Part shown: piece after piece, positions 1 to 8,322 of the stretch
How the letters are laid out: every line of letters begins with the position of its first letter
Position numbering within the stretch: position 1 is the stretch's first letter
NCBI GenBank assembly: GCA_933822405.4
Contig: CAKOGP040001860.1
Span: 1 to 15,641, forward strand
Direction: 5' to 3'
Source of the DNA: Cylindrotheca closterium
Lineage: Eukaryota > Bacillariophyta > Bacillariophyceae > Bacillariales > Bacillariaceae
DNA length: 15,641 nucleotides
Program-made: the position numbers and the translations under genes
The notes under the pieces: generated by a model
What the model saw: only the letters and a program-made list of their open reading frames with translations
What the model was told of the DNA's origin: nothing
Databases searched by the model: none

Positions 1-574
1 AAGGTGTTTTGCTCAAGTTCCGAGTTGGATTGATTTGTGTGCTTTTTGAGGCAGCCGCAAGTCATTTCAATTCGGGGCTTTTCGCAGGCATTCCTCCAGC
101 TTCGTACTTTGTACGGTCTCTTTCCTACGGTGGTCATTCGAAGTATTAATGAGCACCGGAATCTGGAATTCTTCTTCTCTCTTTCTTTCGTAACCTTTCT
201 ATACGGTCAGCTGGGTACTGTAGAGTTCAGAATTTTACTCGAAAAATACGATACACGGAAGAAGTCCGCACGGCCTTGGCATACAGTATTCCATCCAAGA
301 CATCGAGATCGAGCACCTACCGGAAACGATAAAGACGACTTACTGTAGTTTATCCACACTAGTTAATTGGATCGATACGTTCGCTGACGAATTCATTCAA
401 TTGATGTTACACTCCAAAGTCTCAAAGAACAAGAACTATGTCATGCTCGAGCGCACCTCGAAATATAGAAGGCAAGAAACAAATTAAGGAGGATTTGTGG
501 ACAACCTTTGAAGTCACACAATGATGATTTTTTTTTGTAGCAGCGTTCGATAAACGAAACACTATTGAAATTAT
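1..574. other. Stretch with no supportable gene
   Basis: I see no convincing gene here. A 103-codon open frame at 37-348 (+) has no internal methionine and opens with GTG just after a stop, so it is not supported. The 8-mer TACTGTAG occurs at 216-223 and again at 341-348. The same 8-mer lies near the starts of genes elsewhere in the window, so this could be promoter sequence of a gene off the left edge. That is inference only. Confidence 0.4.
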
Positions 575-594
575 TGTATAATTATACATTTATT
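575..594 (-). terminator. Palindrome and AATAAA-like signal after elongin C
   Basis: TGTATAATTATACA at 575-588 is a perfect 14-nt palindrome lying just downstream of the elongin C stop codon on the minus strand. Positions 589-594 read AATAAA on that strand, 7-12 nt after the stop. Together they could serve in 3'-end formation. The palindrome is AT-rich, and AT-rich palindromes also arise by chance in 3' regions. Confidence 0.3.
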
Positions 595-600
595 ACAGCA

Positions 601-980
601 TCAGCAATCCAAATATTTTGCTGCAATTAACAATTCAAGAGCGACTTCAGGTTCGATAGCAAAATCTGGGATGCGTGCCGACGAATTGCTGTATTGTGCC
701 TTGTAGTGGAGATATCTAACAACTCGCTCAAGAATGTAGCCATCAATCGCAGGAAACTGGATTACATTATCTCGAGCTTCTCGGAACTCTCCTTCAAGCA
801 TTTTGCAAATTGTGGAGGAAGATGCCTTGCGAACAGTTAGACTTGAAGTTATAGAAAGCAACCTGCACTGAAACCAATCGTTGCATATCTTACCATTGCG
901 ATTTCTTTGTCCAAAAGGAACTCCTGACCTTCAGCACTGACCAACTTCACATATTTCCCTTCGTCATTGTCTTCTTTCAT
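601..980 (-). CDS. ELOC: Elongin C, BTB/POZ-fold adaptor of ubiquitin ligases (two exons)
   Basis: The model is exon 1 at 980-894 and exon 2 at 825-601, with a 68-nt intron (GTAAGA donor, AAG acceptor), giving 103 aa against 112 in human elongin C. Exon 1 supplies 29 residues including KYVKLVSAEGQEFLLDKE, which matches the family's first beta strands. Exon 2 carries STICKML, then YLHYKAQYSNSS, IPDFAIEPEVALELLIAAKYLDC split over the C-terminal helices; the ending LDC is typical. Elongin C pairs with elongin B and binds BC-box proteins on cullin 2/5 E3 ligases, and it also takes part in elongin A transcription complexes. The phase-0 acceptor chosen yields a continuous alignment with at most a one-residue offset at the junction. 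Other AGs would leave an intron of about 26 nt or shift frame. Family assignment is firm; the exact acceptor is less so. Confidence 0.9.
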
Positions 981-1230
981 GGTGCATGTAATTTTATGTG
1001 TTTACCCTTGGATTGTTGTGACACGGACTGACCATTTACTCCAATTTTAAGAAAACATTTGAATAATAAAATTCTAAAATTTTCTATTGTTATTCTTTTT
1101 TTAAATTTTTTTATAAAAGATAAAACATCTTTTGGGGAACTACAGTACTGACATGAAAAAGCCTCCTGCTGGAACAAAATCAGAAAATAATTGGGTCCTG
1201 TGATGATAACACCTATTAGTGTTCATCAAT
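981..1230 (-). promoter_or_regulatory. AT-rich 5' region of elongin C
   Basis: This 250-nt gap separates the sigma-factor stop codon from the elongin C start on the same strand. It must hold the sigma gene's 3' end and the elongin C promoter. A long A/T-rich run lies at about 1060-1130. CTACAGTA (TACTGTAG on the other strand) is at 1140-1147 and overlaps the palindrome CAGTACTG at 1143-1150. A 66-codon open frame here is too A/T-driven to call a gene. Confidence 0.4.
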
Positions 1231-3347
1231 TTAACAAGACAGAGCTTCTTGGTGCTCCTTGAGTTTCTTTTCATACCACGGCCGTCGTAGTTTCCGAAGT
1301 GCTTTGCATTCTTGAGATCTAACCCAAGCTTTCGTTTGTTTCATTTGTGCTGCTACCGCTGTTACTGTTCGGGTCAATCCATCAGCGAGTCCATACCTAT
1401 AGCGAATGACATTCCGCTCGTCTTCTTCCAGAATATCAAGCATTTCATGAAGATCATCGTGGAACAGACCGTTGTCAACACGCCGTTCAGGGTTCGAATC
1501 ATCTTCATGCAGTTGTCCACCAGAGATTGTGTCGCATATCAAATCGTCACTCTCGTGACCAAGATCCTTTGGGTTGCTTTTATATTTTGGGAGCTCAAGC
1601 GATATGGATCTCCTTGTAAGATGAATCATTTTGTTGTATTTTTCTAAAGGCATTTCAAGTGACTCAGCCATTTCTTCGTTCGTTGGTTGACGTCCCAAGT
1701 CCCGCTCCAACTCGCTTCTGAGTTTCCTTACTCGATTCAGGAGATTGTGAACATGCACTGGAAGGCGAATGGTTCTTGAATGATACGCAATAGCACGGAA
1801 GATTGCCTGTTGTATCCACCTGTTCACAAGAGAAAAGTTGTGGGCGACTGTTTTTGTAGGTGGATTAAAGATCTGCAGACGTCCATTCGTTACTTACCAC
1901 GAAGCATACGTCGAGAATTTGAATCCTTTTGAAGGGTCGAACTTTTCTGCTGCACGCGAAAGTCCAAGACTTCCCTCCTGAACCAGATCTTGCAAACCAA
2001 CACCGACATTCGAATATTTTTTTGCAATGCTGACGACAAGCCTCATATTCGACTGCACCATCAATTGCTTGGCTTCTTTTGCATCGAGCATCATGTTCAC
2101 GAAGTCGGAAGTCGATCCTTTGTTAAGCGGGACCTTACGTTGATCCCGTTCGCCTTCTTTCGTGTCATAAATGCTATCTAGTACGACAGGGGGTGGTTTC
2201 TTCACTCGTCCTCGCCCTCTTCCAGGACCAGCGTCATTTGCAAGGCCGTTTCCAACAAACATATTTGGGTCGACGACATCAAAGATACTTTCACTGCCGG
2301 CGGGTCTTATATGATCTATAATATCAATCTGGAGTACTTTCGTGGAGTCTTCTCCCAAATACCTTGTCAAAAAAGGTTAGTGACAACTTTTACAAATAGT
2401 TGAACAGTCTTCGTCAAATTTTCTTACCCGCAAGCCTTGGCCCATTCCTCAAGTGTGGGAAGTCTCAAAAACTTGAGCGCCAATCCTTCATGCACTTGCT
2501 CACATTTCGTCATCAATTGAACCTTGACACCAAGATCGTATTCTTCGTCGGCCGATAAGAGTTCGGTTTGATAATACTTCTGGAGCTCAAGATTGTTCAA
2601 CTTCGTCCTTCCTCTTCCAAGATTCCGTCGTCGATGGACTACCTTTGGCTCCTCCTTTCTCTTCGGAAGATTTTTGACTACTCGTTTCCGTTTCGGAGTC
2701 TTTGATTTTGAGTCTTTGCTCTCTGGGAGATCCTTGCTTGCATAGCTTGAGCTCGTTCCTTTAACTATGCTTCTTTTCGTTGCAGCTGTTTTCTCCACTG
2801 CCTCCCGAAGCTGAAAATTCGATGAACTGCGGCCCGACTGGTTTGCTTGTTCATTCTTCTCTCGAAGCTTTAGAATAGTTTCATACTTCATTGCCCCAGC
2901 AACTGACTCGGGACGCCCATGGGGGGTTTTACGCTTCTGGGAAACGTTGCTCCCAGGGAAAAGAAACTGATCAGACAGCATTTCCAACACCTGCGCGTCC
3001 ACTCCTTCGAGCGCAGTATCCACATTGTTTTTTTCCATAGCCTTCATGGCCTCGCTTCTCTTTTCCTGTGAAATGGATGCCTTTGGTTTCAAGGCCAGGA
3101 CAGCTTCTGCTTCTGAATATCTTGCAGCACAAAGCCGTGGTGGAGATATAGAGCGGGAGATAGTAGATGGGATGAACCCATTGGCTGGTAGTGACATTGC
3201 GTTGAGAGATGCGATCAGAAAAGCAATCAAGGTGGGGGAATGAATTGTTCTCGTAGCGCTGGAACGAAGCCGTTTTCTTCGAAGTCCTTTTCGCTTGCAG
3301 TGTACATCTTTGTCGACAAGCGGGCGAGTCTGATTAGGTTTGGGCAT
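1231..3347 (-). CDS. Nuclear-encoded plastid RNA polymerase sigma-70 factor (three exons)
   Basis: Exons are 3347-2428, 2362-1898 and 1819-1231, with introns of 65 and 78 nt (GTAAG donors, AAG and CAG acceptors), giving 657 aa. The second junction restores the region 2.4 motif [16 protein letters not shown]. Region 1.2 is at about 251-307 (ending [11 protein letters not shown]), region 2 at about 408-475 ([21 protein letters not shown]), region 3 at about 480-545 (TIRLPVHVH onward) and region 4 at about 580-645, with [11 protein letters not shown] and KALRKLRRP. Such factors direct the bacterial-type plastid polymerase to plastid promoters. The N-terminus has a basic stretch, a hydrophobic segment at about 37-55, then PANGFIPS, which resembles the diatom signal/transit junction before Phe, then a Ser/Arg/Lys-rich region to about residue 240. 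Odd points are the long n-region before the hydrophobic stretch and an insert of about 85 aa, rich in Gly/Arg/Pro, between regions 1.2 and 2. An extra 5' exon cannot be excluded. Confidence 0.9.
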
Positions 3348-4208
3348 ATTTGCTAATATCCAAGAATACTTCAGTTTAGAGCCGTGTTACTGCAACGACA
3401 ATTTTGAAATGGCTTTCGCTTGTGAAGCTTCGAAATCCTTGGCGATGATTCCCAGCTCTAACCTCAACTTACTGGCAGCAGACAGAACAGAGAAGTCGAA
3501 GTGTTTCCACAACGTCATCAAATCAAACCACTTCGTTGCGGGCGATGGACGGACGTTGGATCTGTCAATACCACTTGTGCGGACCCGTGATACGAGTACC
3601 GCCGTACCAACAAGGATACTAGCTAGAGTGGTACCACTACCGTACTGTAGTCTGTGGTTCGGAGGGACTTCATCAGAATACAGAGCTTTGAAAAAGCAAA
3701 AATAGTTTGTATGTCGTGGACAAAGGCAAACCAACGATACAAATAGAGCAACTAAGCGTGCTCAAGGCAACAGGAAATAGTAGTGAGAACGATCATCCTT
3801 CAGTAGGAGGCAAACAACAGCGATGTCAAATAGAAGAATGGGAATGAAGAGACCAGGGATAGTACCTCAGAGACTTGCGAAATGATTTTCAAAGATCCCA
3901 ATTGCATTTGTTGCAAGGATCGCGTTGCTAACCCGATACAAATAATTCTGCTATAAACTTGTGTAGTACACCTCCCTCAAAGTCTAATGCAGCTGCTGTG
4001 GAGAAATGCAATTTGCTACAGAGAGCATACACTAAGAAGCTCCTCCAGTGATGCAACACGACCTGACTACAGGTAAGCAACGCTGAACCTCTTAAGTTCC
4101 AGGTTTGAAATCATCTCCAACCTCCTCGTCAGTTCGGTACAAGAGCAATCTCATCCATAGGCAGCAAGTCGTTGCAAAACACAGTCGATCTGAGATACCA
4201 TTTTTATT
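3348..4208. other. 861-nt gap between RPL27A and the sigma gene
   Basis: This stretch should hold the RPL27A 3' end (AATAAA on the minus strand at 4208-4203, just after the stop) and the sigma-factor promoter. Open frames at 3340-3705 (+) and 3387-3734 (-) overlap each other and resemble nothing I know; the minus one has a TTG start. On the minus strand an ATG near 3515 is followed by a GTAAGT donor that could splice in frame to a TAG acceptor at about 3350. A small 5' exon for the sigma gene is therefore possible but unproven. No RNA gene was recognised. Confidence 0.4.
3627..3638. promoter_or_regulatory. 12-nt perfect palindrome AGTGGTACCACT
   Basis: AGTGGTACCACT is a perfect palindrome about 280 nt upstream of the sigma-factor start. 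Within 50 nt there are four GTAC tetramers (3596, 3604, 3631, 3642), and TACTGTAG lies at 3643-3650. Similar GTAC-centred inverted repeats lie upstream of RPL27A/PRPS and of the methyltransferase gene, which suggests a binding site for a dimeric regulator. The regulatory role is inference. Confidence 0.3.
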
Positions 4209-4649
4209 TTATGCGATCAGCAAGCAAGCTCCACCAGCTGCCTTGATTTTCTTCTCGGCAAGCTTCGAGAAGTACTTCGCCTTGACAATGACAGGTACGT
4301 CAATTTGACCATTTCCCAGAAGCTTGAAATATCCCAGCTTCACCAGATCAACTACTGGTGCCTTACCAGCTCCATTCTTTGCAGCTTCGTATACACCTGG
4401 GCCAGCAGCATTGAATATCTTATCAACATTGATGGTGGGGCAAAAGCTTCGGTTTCGCAATACGTGGAATTGACGCATACCAACCTTTCCGAAGTAACCA
4501 GGGTGATACTTATCGAAGAGGATACGGTGGTGATGCTGACCACCCGCATTACCACGACCACCAGGATGCTTGCGATGTTTACCAATTCTTCCGTGACCAC
4601 ACGAGACGTGTCCTCGCTTTTTTCGTGCTTTGTGTGCTCGGGTTGGCAT
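4209..4649 (-). CDS. RPL27A: 60S ribosomal protein L27a (uL15)
   Basis: This is an intronless gene of 146 aa, against 148 in human. It is a structural protein of the cytosolic large ribosomal subunit. The sequence follows the eukaryotic uL15 pattern throughout: [19 protein letters not shown], then [46 protein letters not shown], and the ending [21 protein letters not shown] followed by ACLLIA. The open frame extends 21 codons upstream, but the start at 4649 fits the family's MPxR N-terminus. CTACAGTA sits 4-11 nt before this ATG and includes a possible 3' splice site (TTCTACAG), so a 5'-UTR intron is possible. It is head-to-head with the PRPS gene and upstream of the sigma gene in the same orientation. 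Confidence 0.97.
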   Translation of the reverse strand: MPTRAHKARKKRGHVSCGHGRIGKHRKHPGGRGNAGGQHHHRILFDKYHPGYFGKVGMRQFHVLRNRSFCPTINVDKIFNAAGPGVYEAAKNGAGKAPVVDLVKLGYFKLLGNGQIDVPVIVKAKYFSKLAEKKIKAAGGACLLIA

Positions 4650-5139
4650 AGTTACTGTAGAAAGCTGTTTTGCAACGAAGTTTGTTAGACGTTGTAGTGA
4701 ATTGAATACCAACGAATCTTATGCCTTATCAAATGACAATCCTCAACGATCAGTTGCCCATGACCTTACCTCTTGAGATTTCCTTGAGTTTGGAAGCGAG
4801 ATTCGAACGAAGCCAATTTCAGTTTTTAGTAGGTGGTAATGGGCGAAAGTACAAAATTAGTTTCTCCATCCATGCTTTTTACATTTCGGACGACTACCCT
4901 GGTACACGTACCAGTGCAGTGCTCTACCAGTTCGTGTACCGTTGCATTGGTACAAGAGTCGTCCTTCCAAGGGGTCTTGCGCAATGGACGTGCAATAGAT
5001 GACAGAATTAGTGTTTTTTGAAAATATTTAGTCGCACAGAAATGCGCGTTTCTTTCATTCGGCCCACGAGCCATACAGTAGCTTAGCCCTTGCCCATCAC
5101 ATCAACAAGGCAAAGATTCGCTGCACTACATTTGCAAGA
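4650..5139. promoter_or_regulatory. Shared intergenic region between RPL27A and PRPS
   Basis: This 490-nt gap lies between two divergent genes and must hold both promoters. No gene is supported; the open frames here overlap one another on both strands, as expected of a region full of inverted repeats. It holds TACTGTAG at 4653-4660, the nested inverted repeat at 4888-4964 and TACAGTAG at about 5074. A bidirectional promoter is likely from the geometry but unproven. Confidence 0.5.
4888..4964. repeat. Nested inverted repeat between RPL27A and PRPS
   Basis: The outer arms GGACGACT (4888-4895) and AGTCGTCC (4957-4964) are perfect 8-nt inverted copies. The inner arms GGTACACG (4901-4908) and CGTGTACC (4933-4940) are also perfect. 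The spacers between the arms are unequal (5 nt on the left, 16 nt on the right). The 77-nt block holds four GTAC tetramers. It could fold as a hairpin or cruciform, or hold paired binding sites. It lies 239 nt upstream of RPL27A and 176 nt upstream of PRPS. Confidence 0.5.
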
Positions 5140-6760
5140 ATGAACTCCTCCTTATTATTTTCGAGGAAGATTTTCCAATCGCGAAAAGTGAGTCACTGCA
5201 AATTATTCTCGAGGATGAAGTGATTTTTTGAACGGATACTATCTGCCGTTTGTCACAGTATGATGATTCACATTTGTCTCCCATTTAGCTCGCGATTACA
5301 ACGAAGAAGGCATTTTCTTCTTCTGCGTCCACCGATTTCTTCCAATCTGTGAGAGAATGCGATGGGTCAGGAAAAGGTGGGGAGGCTTTCACCGCGGCAG
5401 CTCTCGTGTCTGCAGGATTGTTTCTTGGAGCTGGTCGCTATACCTCTTGTGAACAGAAGAGGATTGTGGCAGATTCCGACTTGTATCCCGGTCAAGCTGG
5501 AGTAAAGCGAGGACCAGCACCAAAAGACCCAATGACTGTTTACGCAAAAATGGCAATTCAGAGGGAATCTGAGGGAAGCAAAGGATTTCAAACTCCTACC
5601 GCTCAAGCCACAAGCCCGTCTACTAATACGACCGTTGAGAAGGTATCAAGCAAGTACATTCACGAGTTGACTGCAGATGAGCTGCGTATTGAAGAGGCAA
5701 CACGAAAAGCAAAGCAGCATTCTGGTGGATTGAAACTTTTTAGCGGAAATGGGAACATGGCACTCTCTCTTGAGATTGCTCGCCAGTTGGGTATCAATCT
5801 TGGTCGTGCAACTGTAGGAAAATTTGCAGATGGGGAAGCAAATGTTGTGATTCACGAAAATGTTCGTGGAAAAGATGTATACATCGTCCAGCCAACTTGT
5901 CCACCTGTAAATGACAACATCATGGAATTACTACTCATGGTATCTACGCTAAGAAGGGCAAGCGCTCGCAGGATCACAGTAGTGATCCCATACTATGGAT
6001 ATGCCAGACAAGACAGAAAGATGCAGGTACGACAACCCATCCATTTTTTCTTCTTGCCAGTTTTATGTGTGGAAGGCTAATGTTGTAATACTCGAATCAG
6101 GCCCGCGTACCAATTTCTGCTGCAGATGTTGCCAGACTAATGGAAGCCATGGGCATTGACCGCGTAATTGCTGTCGATTTGCACTGCGGGCAAATCCAGG
6201 GGTTCTTTGGACCTAGAGTACCTGTTGATAACCTAGACGGCGGAATTGTGGGATTGGATTATTTTGGATCGAAGGATCTCTACAATCCAGTTGTTGTGAG
6301 TCCAGATGCTGGCGGCGTCTACCGTGCAAAGAAGTTCAAAGAGGGTCTTGCACAAAAGTATGATATGCAAGACATTGGCCTTGCCATGATTGTCAAGCAG
6401 CGTGCTCGTGCGGGATCTGTTGATCAGATGGATCTTGTTGGAGACGTGAAGGGTTGCGACTGCATTCTTGTAGACGACATGATTGATACCGCAGGCACTT
6501 TGTGCAAAGCAGCGGATGTTCTGGTTGCTAACGGAGCCAGAAGGGTTTTCGCTTTTGCTAGCCATGGTCTGTTGAGTGGTCCCGGAAACGACAGAATTGC
6601 GAACTCCAAGATGGAAGAGGTTGTGATTTTAAACACGATCCCAACATCACCGCAACGTGATGCAAACGAGAAGCTAACAGAGTTGAGTGTTGCGCCGCTC
6701 CTCGCTCAAGCTATTTTCAATATCCATGCAAAGAAGAGTATCTCGGCCCTCTTTAAGTAA
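5140..6760 (+). CDS. PRPS: Ribose-phosphate pyrophosphokinase (PRPP synthetase), predicted mitochondrial, three exons
   Basis: Exons are 5140-5187, 5289-6026 and 6101-6760 (introns 101 and 74 nt, GTGAGT and GTACGA donors, all phase 0), giving 481 aa. The enzyme transfers pyrophosphate from ATP to ribose 5-phosphate, making PRPP for purine, pyrimidine, NAD, His and Trp synthesis. The catalytic part starts near residue 163 (KLFSGNGN) and has [10 protein letters not shown] at about 195, the flexible loop [16 protein letters not shown] at about 254-269, the metal-binding [12 protein letters not shown] at about 287, VSPDAGG, and the ribose-phosphate loop [10 protein letters not shown] at 386-395. 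The extra N-terminus of about 160 residues begins [16 protein letters not shown], rich in Arg/Lys/Ser and lacking acids, as in mitochondrial presequences. It then has a hydrophobic span at about 49-65 ([13 protein letters not shown]) that may be a membrane helix. Standard PRPS proteins are near 320 aa. Family is certain; location is inferred. Confidence 0.95.
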
Positions 6761-7007
6761 TTTGGGGGCTCTCAGGCTTTGGGAAAATAGTCTTCAGTTG
6801 GACTGTTCTCGAGATCGACGGGTTTCCGAAACTGTAGCAGTAACAGCGGCAAAGTAGCAGCAGTCTTTTTCATAGGGTTGACAGACAACCGAAGATAATG
6901 ACTGCGATGCTGTGTTCGAGCTTTAGGAACTCAGATAGTCGTAATGTGCAATTAAAATCCGTCGCTTGATTGTCATTTTCAATTTCAACCAGAAAGGAAT
7001 CTCCAAG
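6761..7007 (+). promoter_or_regulatory. Gap between PRPS and the SDR gene
   Basis: This 247-nt stretch holds the PRPS 3' end and the SDR promoter. No gene is seen. AACTGTAG at about 6831, one base off the recurring TACTGTAG, is the only motif noted. Confidence 0.35.
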
Positions 7008-8307
7008 ATGATGATCTGGAAACGCCCTCATCTCTCGTTACTTTGCTGCTCTTTCGTTACCGCATTCCAACCAGAAGGCTTCCTTTGTCGACCCAAAACA
7101 GAGTTGAGTGCAATGGAAACAACCTTGAACAGACGAACGGCCATGAAATCTGTGGTCGCTGGCTCACTTTCCCTCCTACTCTATGGCAAACCTGCATCGG
7201 CAGACACAGCGAAGACCATTATCATCACTGGAGCAAATTCAGGCATCGGTTTCGAAGCCGCAAAGAAACTTGCGGCAGATGGTCACATAATTGTTCTTGC
7301 CTGCCGAAGTTTGGAGAAAGCAACTGATGCTGTGGAGAGAATCAAAGCTACAACTATTGCAAGCAACTCATTGATTCCAGCCGAATGTGATTTGGCTTCG
7401 CTTAAATCCATCCGAAAGTTCGCAAGTGAGATTGGAAATATGAGCATTGATGTGCTGTGTCTTAATGCCGGACTTTCAATGAACACGGATGACAAGGAAA
7501 TTAATAGGACGGAAGACGGCTTTGAATTGACTGTTGGAATCAATCATCTTGGACATTTCTATCTGAATAATCTACTGCTTCCAAAAATTAACAAGCAGAG
7601 TGGTCGCATCGTTGTCACAGCATCAGGTGGTAAGTTTCGTCACAAATTCCGAGCTCGAGAAGAAACTACTGACAACCTGATTGATCCTAGTTCATGATCC
7701 AGAGTCACCAGGTGGAGGGGTAGGGCGGACTGCATCGTTAGGAGCACTTCGTGGTTTTGAAGAAGACGGATCGATGTTTGAAATGGTTGACGGGGCAGCA
7801 TACAATGCCGATAAAGCTTACAAGGATTCGAAACTATGTAATGTTATGTTCACTAAAGAGCTGCAGATACGGTTAATAGCCGATGACTCTACCAAATGTA
7901 TCAAAGCCAATTCCTTTTCTCCCGGCTTGATAACTTCGACAAATTTCTTCCGCTATCAAAATCCTTTATTTGCAAAAGCGTTTGGTGTGGTTGCGACAAA
8001 CATCGCGAGGGTAGCAGAAACTCCAGAATGGGTACGTTTCTTGTTATTTTTGGTCGAGCTTTTCTTTTTATATCTGACGGTAAATTGGCGTCTATAGGGT
8101 GGCTTGAGCTTGGCATACATGGCAACGTCTCCAGATACGAATACACAAGGACAGTACTACATCAGCCCCCCTGGAAGTTCTAAGTACGGCGAAGCAGCGT
8201 TTGGAAAAGAGTTCTGTGTTGGTCCAGTCAGTAAAGAGGCCCAGGACGATGCCAAAGCAAAAAAGTTATGGGAATTGAGTGCAAAACTTGTTGGCCTATC
8301 TACATAG
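7008..8307 (+). CDS. Protochlorophyllide-reductase-like SDR with apparent thylakoid-lumen address (three exons)
   Basis: Exons are 7008-7629, 7691-8031 and 8098-8307, with 61- and 66-nt introns (GTAAGT and GTACGT donors, TAG acceptors), giving 390 aa. It is a classical NAD(P)H short-chain dehydrogenase: nucleotide-binding TGANSGIG at 74-81, CDLAS at about 127, NAG at 153-155, and catalytic Tyr251-Lys255 inside AYKDSKLCNVMF. The segment TASGVHDPESPGG, YKDSK-LCN and the ending LWELSAKLVGL point to the light-dependent protochlorophyllide oxidoreductase branch, so an NADPH-dependent reduction is likely; the substrate is unknown. The N-terminus reads as an ER signal peptide (MMIWKRPHLSLLCCSFVTA) with the plastid-type junction A19-F20, a short transit part, then NRRTAMK, a hydrophobic stretch and PASA before Asp66, which together form a twin-arginine thylakoid signal. 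The ATG pair at 7008/7011 is chosen because the frame upstream opens with TTG and would hide the signal peptide. Confidence 0.9.
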
Positions 8308-8322
8308 ATTTAGAATGCAGTA

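Noticed and set aside
37..348. 103-codon open frame on the plus strand
   Set aside because: It opens with GTG right after a stop, has no internal methionine, no recognisable motif, and neighbouring sequence shows no splice evidence.
868..893. A 26-nt intron in elongin C using the first CAG
   Set aside because: It keeps frame but is too short to be credible and adds about a dozen residues that the family lacks; the 68-nt intron fits better.
977..1177. 66-codon frame upstream of elongin C
   Set aside because: Made of A/T-rich low-complexity sequence in the promoter gap; overlaps the elongin C start.
3387..3734. Minus-strand frame of 115 codons, possible extra exon of the sigma gene
   Set aside because: It has a TTG start and no family resemblance. 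A short in-frame 5' exon can be drawn from it, but a one-in-three frame match is weak evidence and it would not improve the signal peptide.
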